Under the pieces are notes generated by a model. The model ran no database searches. It saw only the letters and a program-made list of their open reading frames with translations, and was not told where the DNA came from. From an uncultured Pseudomonadales bacterium (GTDB lineage: Bacteria; Pseudomonadota; Gammaproteobacteria; Pseudomonadales; Pseudohongiellaceae), in NCBI GenBank assembly GCA_943842505.1, contig CALTDI010000016.1, positions 1 through 64,000 on the forward strand: a stretch of 64,000 nucleotides of DNA, in the 5' to 3' direction. A program made the translations under genes and the position numbers. Of this stretch, positions 46,867 through 54,997 are shown in pieces; the stretch's first letter is position 1, and every line of letters begins with the position of its first letter.

Positions 46867-47640
46867 TTACTCACCGTCCGGGGTTTGGGTAAGCATCGAT
46901 GCACTATTGTCGCGAAGTCGAACGATGACACGTCTATCAAAAAAGTCAGATTCGAAATTTTGCGTGGAATGCAAAGGTTGGGTTTCACCGTAGGCAATCG
47001 TTTTTATAGAAGAACTCTGAATTCCCTTGCTGTTTAGAAACCGCTCTACAGACTTCGAGCGCTCGCGCGACAATCTAAGATTCAGGTCCGAATCGCCATT
47101 GCGATCTGCATAGCCGGTAATTTCTACGCTGGCGGTTGGCATCTGCTCAGCAATCTTGATTAGGCTTGCCAGTTGTTCTTCATAGTGCGTCTCGATTGCG
47201 CTAGAGCCGCTGCGGAAATTAAGTGAAAGCACTGTGTTGTCGCAGCAGGCGGATGCGGGCACCGCCACATTGGCAGGATAGATTCGGGCGCGATCTGTTG
47301 AAAGTGCTTCGAGCCGCTGTTGTGCTAATTGATGCTGCGCTTGCATCAAATTGGTCTCTTCCTGTAACGCAGCTAGACGCAGCTGATGCTCATAGAGCTT
47401 GGCCTGTAATTCGCCAACCTCGGATTTCGCGCGCCATCCTTCTCCAAACAATGCGCCAAAAGTTGCGCCTACGATTACGCCAGGGGGGCCACCAGCGAGT
47501 CCGCCAAGAACCGCGCCACTGAAAAATCCGGTAGTTTCTTGCCGCGATGGGGTGTTTTGATAGGGAGCACGCTGCGAGTCTGCAGCTGCCGCGGCAGAAG
47601 CGATGCTGAATACGAGGGCGATAGAGATTTGCTTAATCAT
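46867..47640 (-). CDS. pdsO: OmpA-family protein PdsO (sortase-system-associated)
   Basis: A 257-residue precursor: signal peptide (QISIALVFSIASAAAAA), a Gly-rich hydrophobic zipper at ~37-67 (FFSGAVLGGLAGG, IVGATFGALFGEGW), a coiled coil (ELQAKLYEHQLRLAALQEE), then an OmpA C-terminal peptidoglycan-binding domain with LNFRSGSSAIETHYEEQL and TGYADRNGDSDLNLRLSRER. This order and the facing PdsRS-like genes fit PdsO of the Proteobacterial Dedicated Sortase system. The assignment rests on architecture and neighbourhood. It should be an envelope protein linking the outer membrane and cell wall. Confidence 0.75.
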   Translation of the reverse strand: MIKQISIALVFSIASAAAAADSQRAPYQNTPSRQETTGFFSGAVLGGLAGGPPGVIVGATFGALFGEGWRAKSEVGELQAKLYEHQLRLAALQEETNLMQAQHQLAQQRLEALSTDRARIYPANVAVPASACCDNTVLSLNFRSGSSAIETHYEEQLASLIKIAEQMPTASVEITGYADRNGDSDLNLRLSRERSKSVERFLNSKGIQSSSIKTIAYGETQPLHSTQNFESDFFDRRVIVRLRDNSASMLTQTPDGE

Positions 47641-47981
47641 TTCAATAATCCTGTCTTAGATGGAACAAATAATGGGTTTCTAACGTCTAATGTTCTGTGT
47701 TCATGGTTTTGGAACGCCTAGAAGGCCTTAGCCAACTTCGCGTCAGTGAGGCTATTAAACAGAAGACTTATTGCGCTGAGAGGCGCGGAAAAAGGCTATG
47801 TGGTGATTAAATATGGCAGAATCATGGCAATCGCTGCGCAGTGAGATTTGTAGCTGCGTTTACTGTAGCAATTCCGGTATAGTCGCCCCAAATCGTTTGC
47901 CAACAACGACTTACAGTGCTTGCGAGAGCTAGTGCGCGAGTCAAGAGAGCGGGATCTGATAATTGAGAGATAGAGAAACTA
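47641..47981. promoter_or_regulatory. Divergent intergenic region between pdsO and pdsR
   Basis: A 341-bp space between divergent genes must hold both promoters. No clear -35/-10 pair or operator palindrome could be singled out. A candidate A/T-rich stretch with TAGTCGCC lies near 47880. A PdsR target would be expected here. Confidence 0.3.
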
Positions 47982-48689
47982 ATGAGTAGACGCATAGCCA
48001 TAGTCGAAGACGAAGCTGCAATTCGTGAGAACTATGCTGACGTGCTGCGTAAGCAGGGCTACGAAGTGCAAACCTTTGCCAATCGAAAGGACGCGATGGC
48101 GGCATTCGATATCCGTCTCCCGAACCTGGCAATAATCGATATTGGCCTGGAAAATGAGATAGATGGCGGGTTTACACTTTGCCAGGCATTGCGCTCACTT
48201 TCAGATACGCTGCCGATTATTTTTCTGACGGCACGGGATAACGATTTTGACACGGTCAGTGGCCTGCGTATGGGAGCGGACGATTATCTCACTAAAGATA
48301 TTAGTCTGCCTCACCTCACCGCGCGCATAGCTGCACTATTTCGCCGGCTAGATGTAATCGATCAACCACCGTCACCGGAAAGCCTGCTGCATCGCGGCAA
48401 GCTTACGCTCGATATCGGGCGTCTTACTATCCAGTGGGACGGCCACACAGTGGCACTGACTGTAACGGAATTCTGGATGGTGCACGCCCTGGCAAAATTC
48501 CCCGGGCATGTTAAGAGTCGCCAGGTGCTTATGCAGGAATCGAAAATCTTTGTCGACGGCAGCACGATAACGTCACACGTCAAAAGAATTCGCAAAAAAT
48601 TTATCCAGATAGATGAAGAATTTGACTGCATAGAGACTGTCTATGGAATGGGTTATCGCTGGAACATTACTCCCGAAAAAGCCAATTAA
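47982..48689 (+). CDS. pdsR: Response regulator PdsR (OmpR-type)
   Basis: A 235-residue regulator. The receiver domain has IAIVEDEAAIRENYADVLR, phosphoacceptor Asp in LAIIDIGLENEID, the T of FLTARDND and K of GADDYLTKDI. The C-terminal winged helix reads LTVTEFWMVHALAKFPGHV, STITSHVKRIRKKF and VYGMGYRW. It is encoded 6 bp before the histidine kinase, so the two form one operon. Similarity to the dedicated sortase response regulator is inferred from the partner kinase and the facing pdsO. Confidence 0.82.
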   Translation: MSRRIAIVEDEAAIRENYADVLRKQGYEVQTFANRKDAMAAFDIRLPNLAIIDIGLENEIDGGFTLCQALRSLSDTLPIIFLTARDNDFDTVSGLRMGADDYLTKDISLPHLTARIAALFRRLDVIDQPPSPESLLHRGKLTLDIGRLTIQWDGHTVALTVTEFWMVHALAKFPGHVKSRQVLMQESKIFVDGSTITSHVKRIRKKFIQIDEEFDCIETVYGMGYRWNITPEKAN

Positions 48690-48695
48690 ATTTCT

Positions 48696-50879
48696 ATGAG
48701 CCTTTCATTCAGAAATCCGTTTGGGATTCGATTCAAGTTGGTATTTCTCTCCAGTTTTCTTCTGGTAATACCGTGGCTAGGCTACCAATATATTCTGGAG
48801 ATGGAGCAAGTGCTGCGACGCGGGCAAGAACAAACCGTTCTTGGTACCGCACAGGCCTTGGCGACGGCATTAAATGAAAGGCCAGAACTTTTCAACGAAG
48901 GTAGCTATACACCAGCCAGACGTAGCGAAGATCTGTACGTCTATCCCATCTTTTCTGCGCTCTCTCTAGATGATGATTCCCTGATCGATTGGGGTGAATA
49001 CCAGCAGTACGAAGTTATGTTCGGCGAAAAAAATCAAACGCGAACAGAGCTAAATCCATCTCGATACTATGGGGCAGATGAGACGCTTAGCTTTCGAAAT
49101 ATGGTGGGCGAGCACAATGGATCGCTATACGCCTATTTCAAAGTAATAGACGATAAGATTGTCTACAGAAGTCGTGACGCGCTCAGCGTACACCGCAGTG
49201 ATTTCCTGGAAATCACAATGCTATCGAAAGAAGGGAACGCTATTAATCGCTACGTCGTTGCCCCTCATGAGCCGGAATATCTCTACCCATTTCAGGTGCA
49301 AGATGGGTATAGCAATCCCATCCACGAAGATAGAATCAGCGGCCAGTGGTATGAGTCCAACGAAGGCTATGAGATCGAGCTGCAGATTCCAATGGACATG
49401 TTGGGTGACAGGCTAGGCTTTGCGATCTTCGATGTCGATGATGCGCAGAAGCGCTATGTGAATACGGTCGTGTCTACCTACCGGGTCGCCGATGCCGAGC
49501 GTCTTGGTTCTCTGCGATTACCAACACCAGAGATCGATAGAATCGTAGCCGGTATGGGCCACAATAATTCACGTATCCAGGTTGTCGATAGAAGCGGTCG
49601 GGTGCTGCTCTCGGTTGGAGATATTCAGTCTGCGACCGGTGTGTTGTTGACTGCAGATCCCGACGAGACGCCTACCAACAAATATTGGCTGTATGTACAG
49701 AATAAGATACTGAACCCCTTGTACTATCAGTTTCTAACGAAGCCCAGCAATGACTTCATCGATGATCTCTACTCCGATGTGAGTCGCGAGGGTGCCCATA
49801 TTAACTCTGCTTTGGAGGGAGAGGCGGCAACCCAGTTTCGAACTCTCGCCGATTCCGAGACACGTTTACTAGAGGCGGCTCATCCGATTCTCGCCAATGG
49901 CGATATCATGGGCGCGGTTGTGGTCGATCAGAATATGAATGGCTTAAGAACATTCAGAAACCAGGCGATGGAGGCTCTGTTTAACACCATGCTTGGTGTG
50001 ATGCTAATTGTAACGCTGGGCTTATTCTTTTCGGCCTCGAGAATCTCTTCACGCATACGTGGGCTACGCAATCAGGCGGAGGACATAATTGATGACACGG
50101 GGCGCATTCGAAATACGATAGTTGCCTCACGAAATTCGGATGAGATAGGAGACCTGTCTCGTAGCTTCTCCAACATCGTCGAACGGCTGACTCAGTATAC
50201 AAACTATCTTGAGAACATGTCTTCCCGTCTGTCTCATGAACTGCGTACGCCGGTGACGGTTGTGCGCTCATCTCTCGAGAACCTCGGGCTAACAGCTTCG
50301 AATCATGAGTCGGCCGTCTATATAGAGCGAGCAGAGGAAGGCATTAAGCGCTTGAATCTCATTCTTACGAATATGAGCGAAGCTACGCGGCTAGAACAGA
50401 TGCTGCAGACCTCGGAAAAAGAGAAGATCGATCTAAACAAAGTATTGCCTGGATGTGTAGAGGGATACAAGCTAGCCTATCCAGAATCCAAATTCGAGCT
50501 CGATATCAGTGAGCAGCCCATCTATATAAACGGTGTGCCAGAATACATAGCACAATTGTTAGATAAATTGATTGCGAATGCGGTCGAATTCTCTTACCCG
50601 GAGCAACCAGTGACAGTTTTCTGCCGCTCACTGCGCGATCATGCCATCATCAAAGTATCAAATGCCGGGCCCTATCTGCCAGAAGAAATGAAGGACAGAC
50701 TTTTCGAATCTATGATTTCAGTCCGACCTCAGGTGAAACAAGATCAGCCGCACCTAGGCATGGGTCTGCATATCGCACGGCTAATTACAGAATTTCATGG
50801 TGGAAAGATTGGAGCGGAGAATCGCCAGGATAGAGAGGGGGTGGTTATTACAGCGGTAGTTCCTCTGTTCTATCGTTAG
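48696..50879 (+). CDS. pdsS: Sensor histidine kinase PdsS
   Basis: A 727-residue membrane kinase: TM1 (FKLVFLSSFLLVIPWLGYQY), a periplasmic domain of ~400 residues, TM2 (TMLGVMLIVTLGLFF), HAMP, H-box with phosphorylated His in SSRLSHELRTPVTVV, N-box LIANAVEFSYP and G-box HLGMGLHIARL. The sensor half contains DFLEITMLSKEG and EIELQIPMDMLGDRLGFAI, which resemble a carbohydrate-binding CBM9/DOMON-like sandwich. Size and layout fit PdsS. It presumably phosphorylates PdsR in response to an envelope ligand, perhaps a glycan (inference). Confidence 0.82.
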   Translation: MSLSFRNPFGIRFKLVFLSSFLLVIPWLGYQYILEMEQVLRRGQEQTVLGTAQALATALNERPELFNEGSYTPARRSEDLYVYPIFSALSLDDDSLIDWGEYQQYEVMFGEKNQTRTELNPSRYYGADETLSFRNMVGEHNGSLYAYFKVIDDKIVYRSRDALSVHRSDFLEITMLSKEGNAINRYVVAPHEPEYLYPFQVQDGYSNPIHEDRISGQWYESNEGYEIELQIPMDMLGDRLGFAIFDVDDAQKRYVNTVVSTYRVADAERLGSLRLPTPEIDRIVAGMGHNNSRIQVVDRSGRVLLSVGDIQSATGVLLTADPDETPTNKYWLYVQNKILNPLYYQFLTKPSNDFIDDLYSDVSREGAHINSALEGEAATQFRTLADSETRLLEAAHPILANGDIMGAVVVDQNMNGLRTFRNQAMEALFNTMLGVMLIVTLGLFFSASRISSRIRGLRNQAEDIIDDTGRIRNTIVASRNSDEIGDLSRSFSNIVERLTQYTNYLENMSSRLSHELRTPVTVVRSSLENLGLTASNHESAVYIERAEEGIKRLNLILTNMSEATRLEQMLQTSEKEKIDLNKVLPGCVEGYKLAYPESKFELDISEQPIYINGVPEYIAQLLDKLIANAVEFSYPEQPVTVFCRSLRDHAIIKVSNAGPYLPEEMKDRLFESMISVRPQVKQDQPHLGMGLHIARLITEFHGGKIGAENRQDREGVVITAVVPLFYR

Positions 50880-50894
50880 CAATGTGATTCGGCT

Positions 50895-51458
50895 CTAGCC
50901 GCCAGTGTAATACTTTGGAGCATTTTCCTTAACTATAGGCGAATCGGTTGACCAGGCATGGCAGGTATTCAATACCACCGGCCGCTTTGCACTGCTGCTA
51001 ATATCAGAGTCTGCCTGATTCTTCCTGTGCCTCAGCAGCGGCCAGATAGTTTGCATCGCCACAGTAGCCATGGGAAACAGTAGCTCAGTTAGATGCGTAC
51101 AGCCGTGCACCCCACCCACCTTCATTCTAATCGCCTTGCGCCAGCCTGCGCCCATCTGTATGCCAATTACAGACTTGTAGGCAGACGTAATGCTCGGACA
51201 CATCTCGAACGGGCTGTGCTCAGTCACCGCCACCACATCTTGAATTACAAAATTATCATCGATGGTCACCCGCAGCAGCATCTCGTGTAGCGGCTCGCCT
51301 ATGGGAACTTCTCCTCTCCAGTTATTGCTGAACTGATAGGTCTTCTTGTCTGTCATATGGGCTTCGATGTCCCATAGCCCGTCTTCGCGCTCATAACCTC
51401 GATAGTCGATGGCGCGTGTGTGGACATGCTTACGTGGAATAGATTCTGGCAATGGCAT
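50895..51458 (-). CDS. DUF2889 domain-containing protein
   Basis: A 187-residue protein of the DUF2889 family: RAIDYRGYEREDGLWDIEAH, KTYQFSNNWRGEVPIGEPLH, LRVTIDDNFVIQDVVAVTEH, FEMCPSITSAYKSVIG and MKVGGVHGCTHLTELL. The conserved Cys and His residues could bind metal, but function is unknown. It converges on pdsS with a 15-bp gap. Confidence 0.88.
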   Translation of the reverse strand: MPLPESIPRKHVHTRAIDYRGYEREDGLWDIEAHMTDKKTYQFSNNWRGEVPIGEPLHEMLLRVTIDDNFVIQDVVAVTEHSPFEMCPSITSAYKSVIGIQMGAGWRKAIRMKVGGVHGCTHLTELLFPMATVAMQTIWPLLRHRKNQADSDISSSAKRPVVLNTCHAWSTDSPIVKENAPKYYTGG

Positions 51459-51617
51459 AACAGTACCTTATTTCTCTAGCTGGCTTTAATTGCCGCTGAA
51501 CAATCTTTTAATGATAGTGATGACTCGAAAGCGGAGTATAACGTATGAGGGATTTTTTGTGTGCTCTGTCCTGCCATATGGGGCATAATGCGAAGTCAGA
51601 TTAAGAGGAGATACCCA

Positions 51618-51899
51618 ATGACTACAGCTAGTGCACGCCACATCCTTGTTCAGACTGAAGACGAATGTAACGCATTGAAAGAGAGAATAAATGCGGGTGA
51701 AGATTTCGCAGATATTGCGAAAGAGCATTCCACTTGCCCATCTAAGGCACAAGGTGGCGACCTCGGTCAGTTTGGGCCTGGCATGATGGTGAAAGAATTC
51801 GACGAGGTTGTATTCAGTGCCGGTGTAAATACTCTACAGGGGCCAGTGAAAACTCAGTTTGGCTACCACCTGCTGGAAGTCACGAGCCGCGAAGACTAG
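51618..51899 (+). CDS. ppiC: Parvulin-type peptidyl-prolyl isomerase PpiC
   Basis: A 93-residue parvulin domain: SARHILVQTEDECNALK, INAGEDFADIAKEHSTCPS, GGDLGQFGPGMMVKEFDE and GPVKTQFGYHLLEV. It catalyses proline cis-trans isomerisation in the cytoplasm. The start is ATG 51618 with GAGGAG upstream; the longer frame from 51561 is not supported. Confidence 0.94.
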   Translation: MTTASARHILVQTEDECNALKERINAGEDFADIAKEHSTCPSKAQGGDLGQFGPGMMVKEFDEVVFSAGVNTLQGPVKTQFGYHLLEVTSRED

Positions 51900-51999
51900 C
51901 CAGCACCGCCGCTTATCTCCAATCAAGTAAAATTAGAAGCCACCCAAAATGCAGCTGCGTTTTCAACTTTAGTTTAGTGAAGACAAGGCTGCCCTGCCA

Positions 52000-52620
52000 A
52001 TGAGCGAAAAACCAAAAACTTTCGGTGACGATGACGTGGAGATAATCTCCAGGCATCTCGCTCATGATGGCTTTCTGAGCATCGAACACATTCAGCTGCG
52101 CCACCGTCTCTTCTCAGGCGAATGGAGCGAGGTCTTTAAGCGAGAGTTACAGTTAAAAGACCCAGCCGTCGGTGTGCTGCTATTCGACCCAGCCCTGGAC
52201 AGAATTTTATTTGTGAGACAATTCCGCATCGGCATGCTCGGCGAGCAGGGCAGCTCATGGCCACTCGAAATCGTAGCAGGCATGGTCGATCATGGTGAGC
52301 CGCCGGAGCAGGTCGCCCTGCGCGAATCGCAAGAGGAATCGAACTGTGTTCCCACCGAACTCATAAGTATTTGTGAATATTACAATAGCCCAGGCGGCAG
52401 CAACGAAAAAATCACCCTTTTCTGCGGGCGTATCGACAGCAGCAATGCAGGTGGTGTCTTTGGCTTGATGGATGAGCATGAAGATATCGAGGTCCAGCTA
52501 CTAAGCTACGACGATGCCATGGCGATGCTGGAGGATGGCCAGATTGATAATGCGATGAGCATCATCGCGCTGCAGTGGCTGCGGCTGCACCGTCAGGAGC
52601 TTCTGGATCGCTGGATTTAG
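52000..52620 (+). CDS. nudF: ADP-ribose pyrophosphatase NudF (Nudix)
   Basis: Hydrolyses ADP-ribose to AMP and ribose-5-phosphate. The 206 residues contain the Nudix box starting AGMVDHGEPPEQVALRESQE, with Asn where the last Gly is usual. The N-terminal HIQLRHRLFSGEWSEVFKRE and VLLFDPALDRILFVRQFR are typical for NudF. It starts the nudF-DUF1249-cpdA-yqiA-parE-parC series known from E. coli; tolC, usually just upstream, lies 9 kb away here. Confidence 0.93.
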   Translation: MSEKPKTFGDDDVEIISRHLAHDGFLSIEHIQLRHRLFSGEWSEVFKRELQLKDPAVGVLLFDPALDRILFVRQFRIGMLGEQGSSWPLEIVAGMVDHGEPPEQVALRESQEESNCVPTELISICEYYNSPGGSNEKITLFCGRIDSSNAGGVFGLMDEHEDIEVQLLSYDDAMAMLEDGQIDNAMSIIALQWLRLHRQELLDRWI

Positions 52621-52877
52621 GGCATAACCCCCCATAATTCAGGTAGGTAGCGCCCCCAAAATCACTATTTAGACATTTGTTGAGCACTTCTGCGCCTTTG
52701 CGGGGTCAATTGGCTCGCAAAAAGGTCCTAAAACGTTACAATTAGACGTCCTTACGTCTTAGGTCAAGCCGAAGAGTCGCTGACCGAAGATAGTTTAAGC
52801 TTTATCGAAATTCAATCAGATAAATAGAAAGAGCGGAGATTTGCCCATCGCAGATCTGATTTAGGCTCTGAGATGAA

Positions 52878-53438
52878 ATGGCAAAAAGTAGTTACAGCGT
52901 AGACCTGATAAAGCAGATGGCGGAATGTGATGCCAACTATATTCGACTGCTTAAATTGGTGCCACACTTACAAGCTTATCGTGATAGATCGTTTGCGGAG
53001 ATAGCACTGCTCGTGAATACCGGGCGCGATAAAGACATCATAGATGAGATAGAGAATAGCAGTGAGCCTGAAAAATTATTGGTAGGTCTGCTCGTTGAAT
53101 TCTGTATTGCCGACGAGACCAGTTTCGGTGAAAAAGTAACCGTAGAAATTGAAATCGTCGAGGCATTTAAGTACACCACAACCTTAGAAATTCGGCAGAA
53201 GCCGGTTCTAAAAAAATGGATGACGAACCCTTCGATGTTGGTTCGTGTCTATCATGATGCGAGTACAGCTGAAGTAGTTTCCTACCAAGGGCACAATAAT
53301 CTTCAGCCTAGATATCCACAGCCGAATGCGCAGATGTACCATTCGGATGAAAAAATGCAGGTGAATATGTTTCTCGGTGAATGGTTGACCCACAGTCTTA
53401 AAGTGGGAAGAAGTACCGAGTTGCTAGGCATCACTTAA
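52878..53438 (+). CDS. DUF1249 family protein (YqiB-like)
   Basis: A 186-residue YqiB-like protein: SVDLIKQMAECDANYIRLLK at the start, FCIADETSFGEKVTVEIEIVE, VRVYHDASTAEVVSYQGHNN and a C-terminal FLGEWLTHSLKVGR. In E. coli it lies between nudF and cpdA. Molecular role unclear. The 257-bp gap before it contains only a small AGACGT/ACGTCT inverted repeat near 52745. Confidence 0.92.
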   Translation: MAKSSYSVDLIKQMAECDANYIRLLKLVPHLQAYRDRSFAEIALLVNTGRDKDIIDEIENSSEPEKLLVGLLVEFCIADETSFGEKVTVEIEIVEAFKYTTTLEIRQKPVLKKWMTNPSMLVRVYHDASTAEVVSYQGHNNLQPRYPQPNAQMYHSDEKMQVNMFLGEWLTHSLKVGRSTELLGIT

Positions 53439-53456
53439 AACTAATAATAATCGTCA

Positions 53457-54284
53457 ATGGCAGTCATGACCTCATTGATTACACAGAACCCAATTAAGAT
53501 TACTCAGATCACTGATACGCATCTCTATGGTAAGCCATCAGGCACCTTATTGAAGATGAATACCAATGAGACGCTGAATCATGTAATCGAACTGGTAAAG
53601 CAAAACGAGAAAGAGATTGATCTCGTGCTTGCCACAGGCGACATTACACAAGATGCATCAGACAAGGCCTATCAGAACTTCCTCGATATCGTCGCCACAT
53701 TAAATACACCTTTCCGCTGGATTCCGGGTAATCATGATAACGCAACTGTCATGGATAGAATTGCAGAGGGAACCAAGGCTAGCGAGAAGACTGTTCAGTT
53801 GAACAACTGGCTTATCATCTTGCTCGACTCTAGCGTCTTGGGTCAGGTGCATGGAAAGCTTGATAAGACAGAGCTAAGATTTCTAGAAAGTGTATTACGT
53901 GCCTTAGAAAAAGACGACAGCGTCGATCATTGTCTCGTGACTATGCACCACAATCCAGTGCCCGGAACTTCAGCATGGATAAGAGATATCGGTCTTGAGA
54001 ATGGGCAAGAATTCTTCGACACCATTAAGATGTCGTCGAAAGTCAGATCTGTTCTCTATGGTCACATCCATCAAGAACTCGATTTTGAACACGAAGGCGT
54101 TCGATGCTTTTGCACACCTTCAACCTGTATACAATTTAAACCGAAAGTCACTAGCTTCTCATTAGATAGAGTGAACCCCGGCTATAGGTCCTTGCAGCTG
54201 CATGCGGACGGGAGTATAAATTCAGAAGTTAGAAGAGTTTCGGGTGAGATATTCGAAGCTGACTACAATAGCCCCGGCTACTGA
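53457..54284 (+). CDS. cpdA: 3',5'-cyclic-AMP phosphodiesterase CpdA
   Basis: A 275-residue metallophosphoesterase. Metal-binding motifs appear in order: QITDTHLYGKPSG (DxH), LATGDITQDAS (GD), PGNHDN (GNHD), TMHHNP (H) and YGHIHQEL (GHxH). Family members hydrolyse cAMP. The start is taken at 53457; ATG 53466 is equally possible. Between DUF1249 and yqiA as in E. coli. Confidence 0.92.
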   Translation: MAVMTSLITQNPIKITQITDTHLYGKPSGTLLKMNTNETLNHVIELVKQNEKEIDLVLATGDITQDASDKAYQNFLDIVATLNTPFRWIPGNHDNATVMDRIAEGTKASEKTVQLNNWLIILLDSSVLGQVHGKLDKTELRFLESVLRALEKDDSVDHCLVTMHHNPVPGTSAWIRDIGLENGQEFFDTIKMSSKVRSVLYGHIHQELDFEHEGVRCFCTPSTCIQFKPKVTSFSLDRVNPGYRSLQLHADGSINSEVRRVSGEIFEADYNSPGY

Positions 54285-54308
54285 CATTCGATAGAGAGTT
54301 AGTCAACT

Positions 54309-54911
54309 TTGCCTGTTAAACCGTATGTCCTCTATCTTCATGGATTTCTGAGTTCCCCCCAGTCGCTTAAGGCTCAGCAGACCCTGGCCTATTGTCTTGA
54401 GCTTGGCCTTGGCGAAAGAATCGCGATTCCCCAGTTGAGCGATGGGCCCGCCCGAACAATAGCGCAGCTAAAGGCTCTGGTAGAGGAGCTAAGCCCCGAA
54501 AACCTGGTGTTGATGGGCAGCTCGCTAGGCGGATACTACGCCACTTATCTATCGGAGTTCTATCAAGCTCCGGCGGTGCTCATTAATCCTGCAGTGCGGC
54601 CCTACGAGTTATGGGAGTCTCACCTGGGTGAAAAGCACAATTACTACTCAGGCGAGGTGCATGTTGTGACTAGAGAGCACATCGATGAGCTAAGACAGAT
54701 CGATGTGGCTAGCCTCTCAAATCCGTCGAATTTCAAAGTCTTCTTGCAGACCGGAGACGAAACACTGGACTATAGGCAGGCGATTGAAAAGTTTCCTGAC
54801 GATCAGTGTGTAGTGCGAGAGAATGGCAGCCATAGCTACGACAATTTCGATCAGGAATTGCCCGCTATGTTTGACTTTTTCCTATCAAGAATTAGCGAGA
54901 ATCAGCGATAA
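54309..54911 (+). CDS. yqiA: YqiA-type esterase
   Basis: A 200-residue alpha/beta hydrolase: LYLHGFLSSPQSLKAQQ, nucleophile Ser in MGSSLGGYYATYLS, VFLQTGDETLDY and ENGSHSYDNF with the catalytic His. The start is TTG 54309; no ATG is suitably placed. Precedes parE as in E. coli. Physiological substrate unknown. Confidence 0.9.
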   Translation: MPVKPYVLYLHGFLSSPQSLKAQQTLAYCLELGLGERIAIPQLSDGPARTIAQLKALVEELSPENLVLMGSSLGGYYATYLSEFYQAPAVLINPAVRPYELWESHLGEKHNYYSGEVHVVTREHIDELRQIDVASLSNPSNFKVFLQTGDETLDYRQAIEKFPDDQCVVRENGSHSYDNFDQELPAMFDFFLSRISENQR

Positions 54912-54997
54912 AATACTATTGGATCGCCGATAAATATGATGCTTTCCAATACCTCTTCCGGTTTCCATAGAAGCACAAATGCAGTGAGAAAAAATTA

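Noticed and set aside
46867-51458. Sortase or LPXTG substrate gene near pdsRS
   Set aside because: No frame has a TLxTC-type active site or a C-terminal LPXTG-hydrophobic-basic tail.
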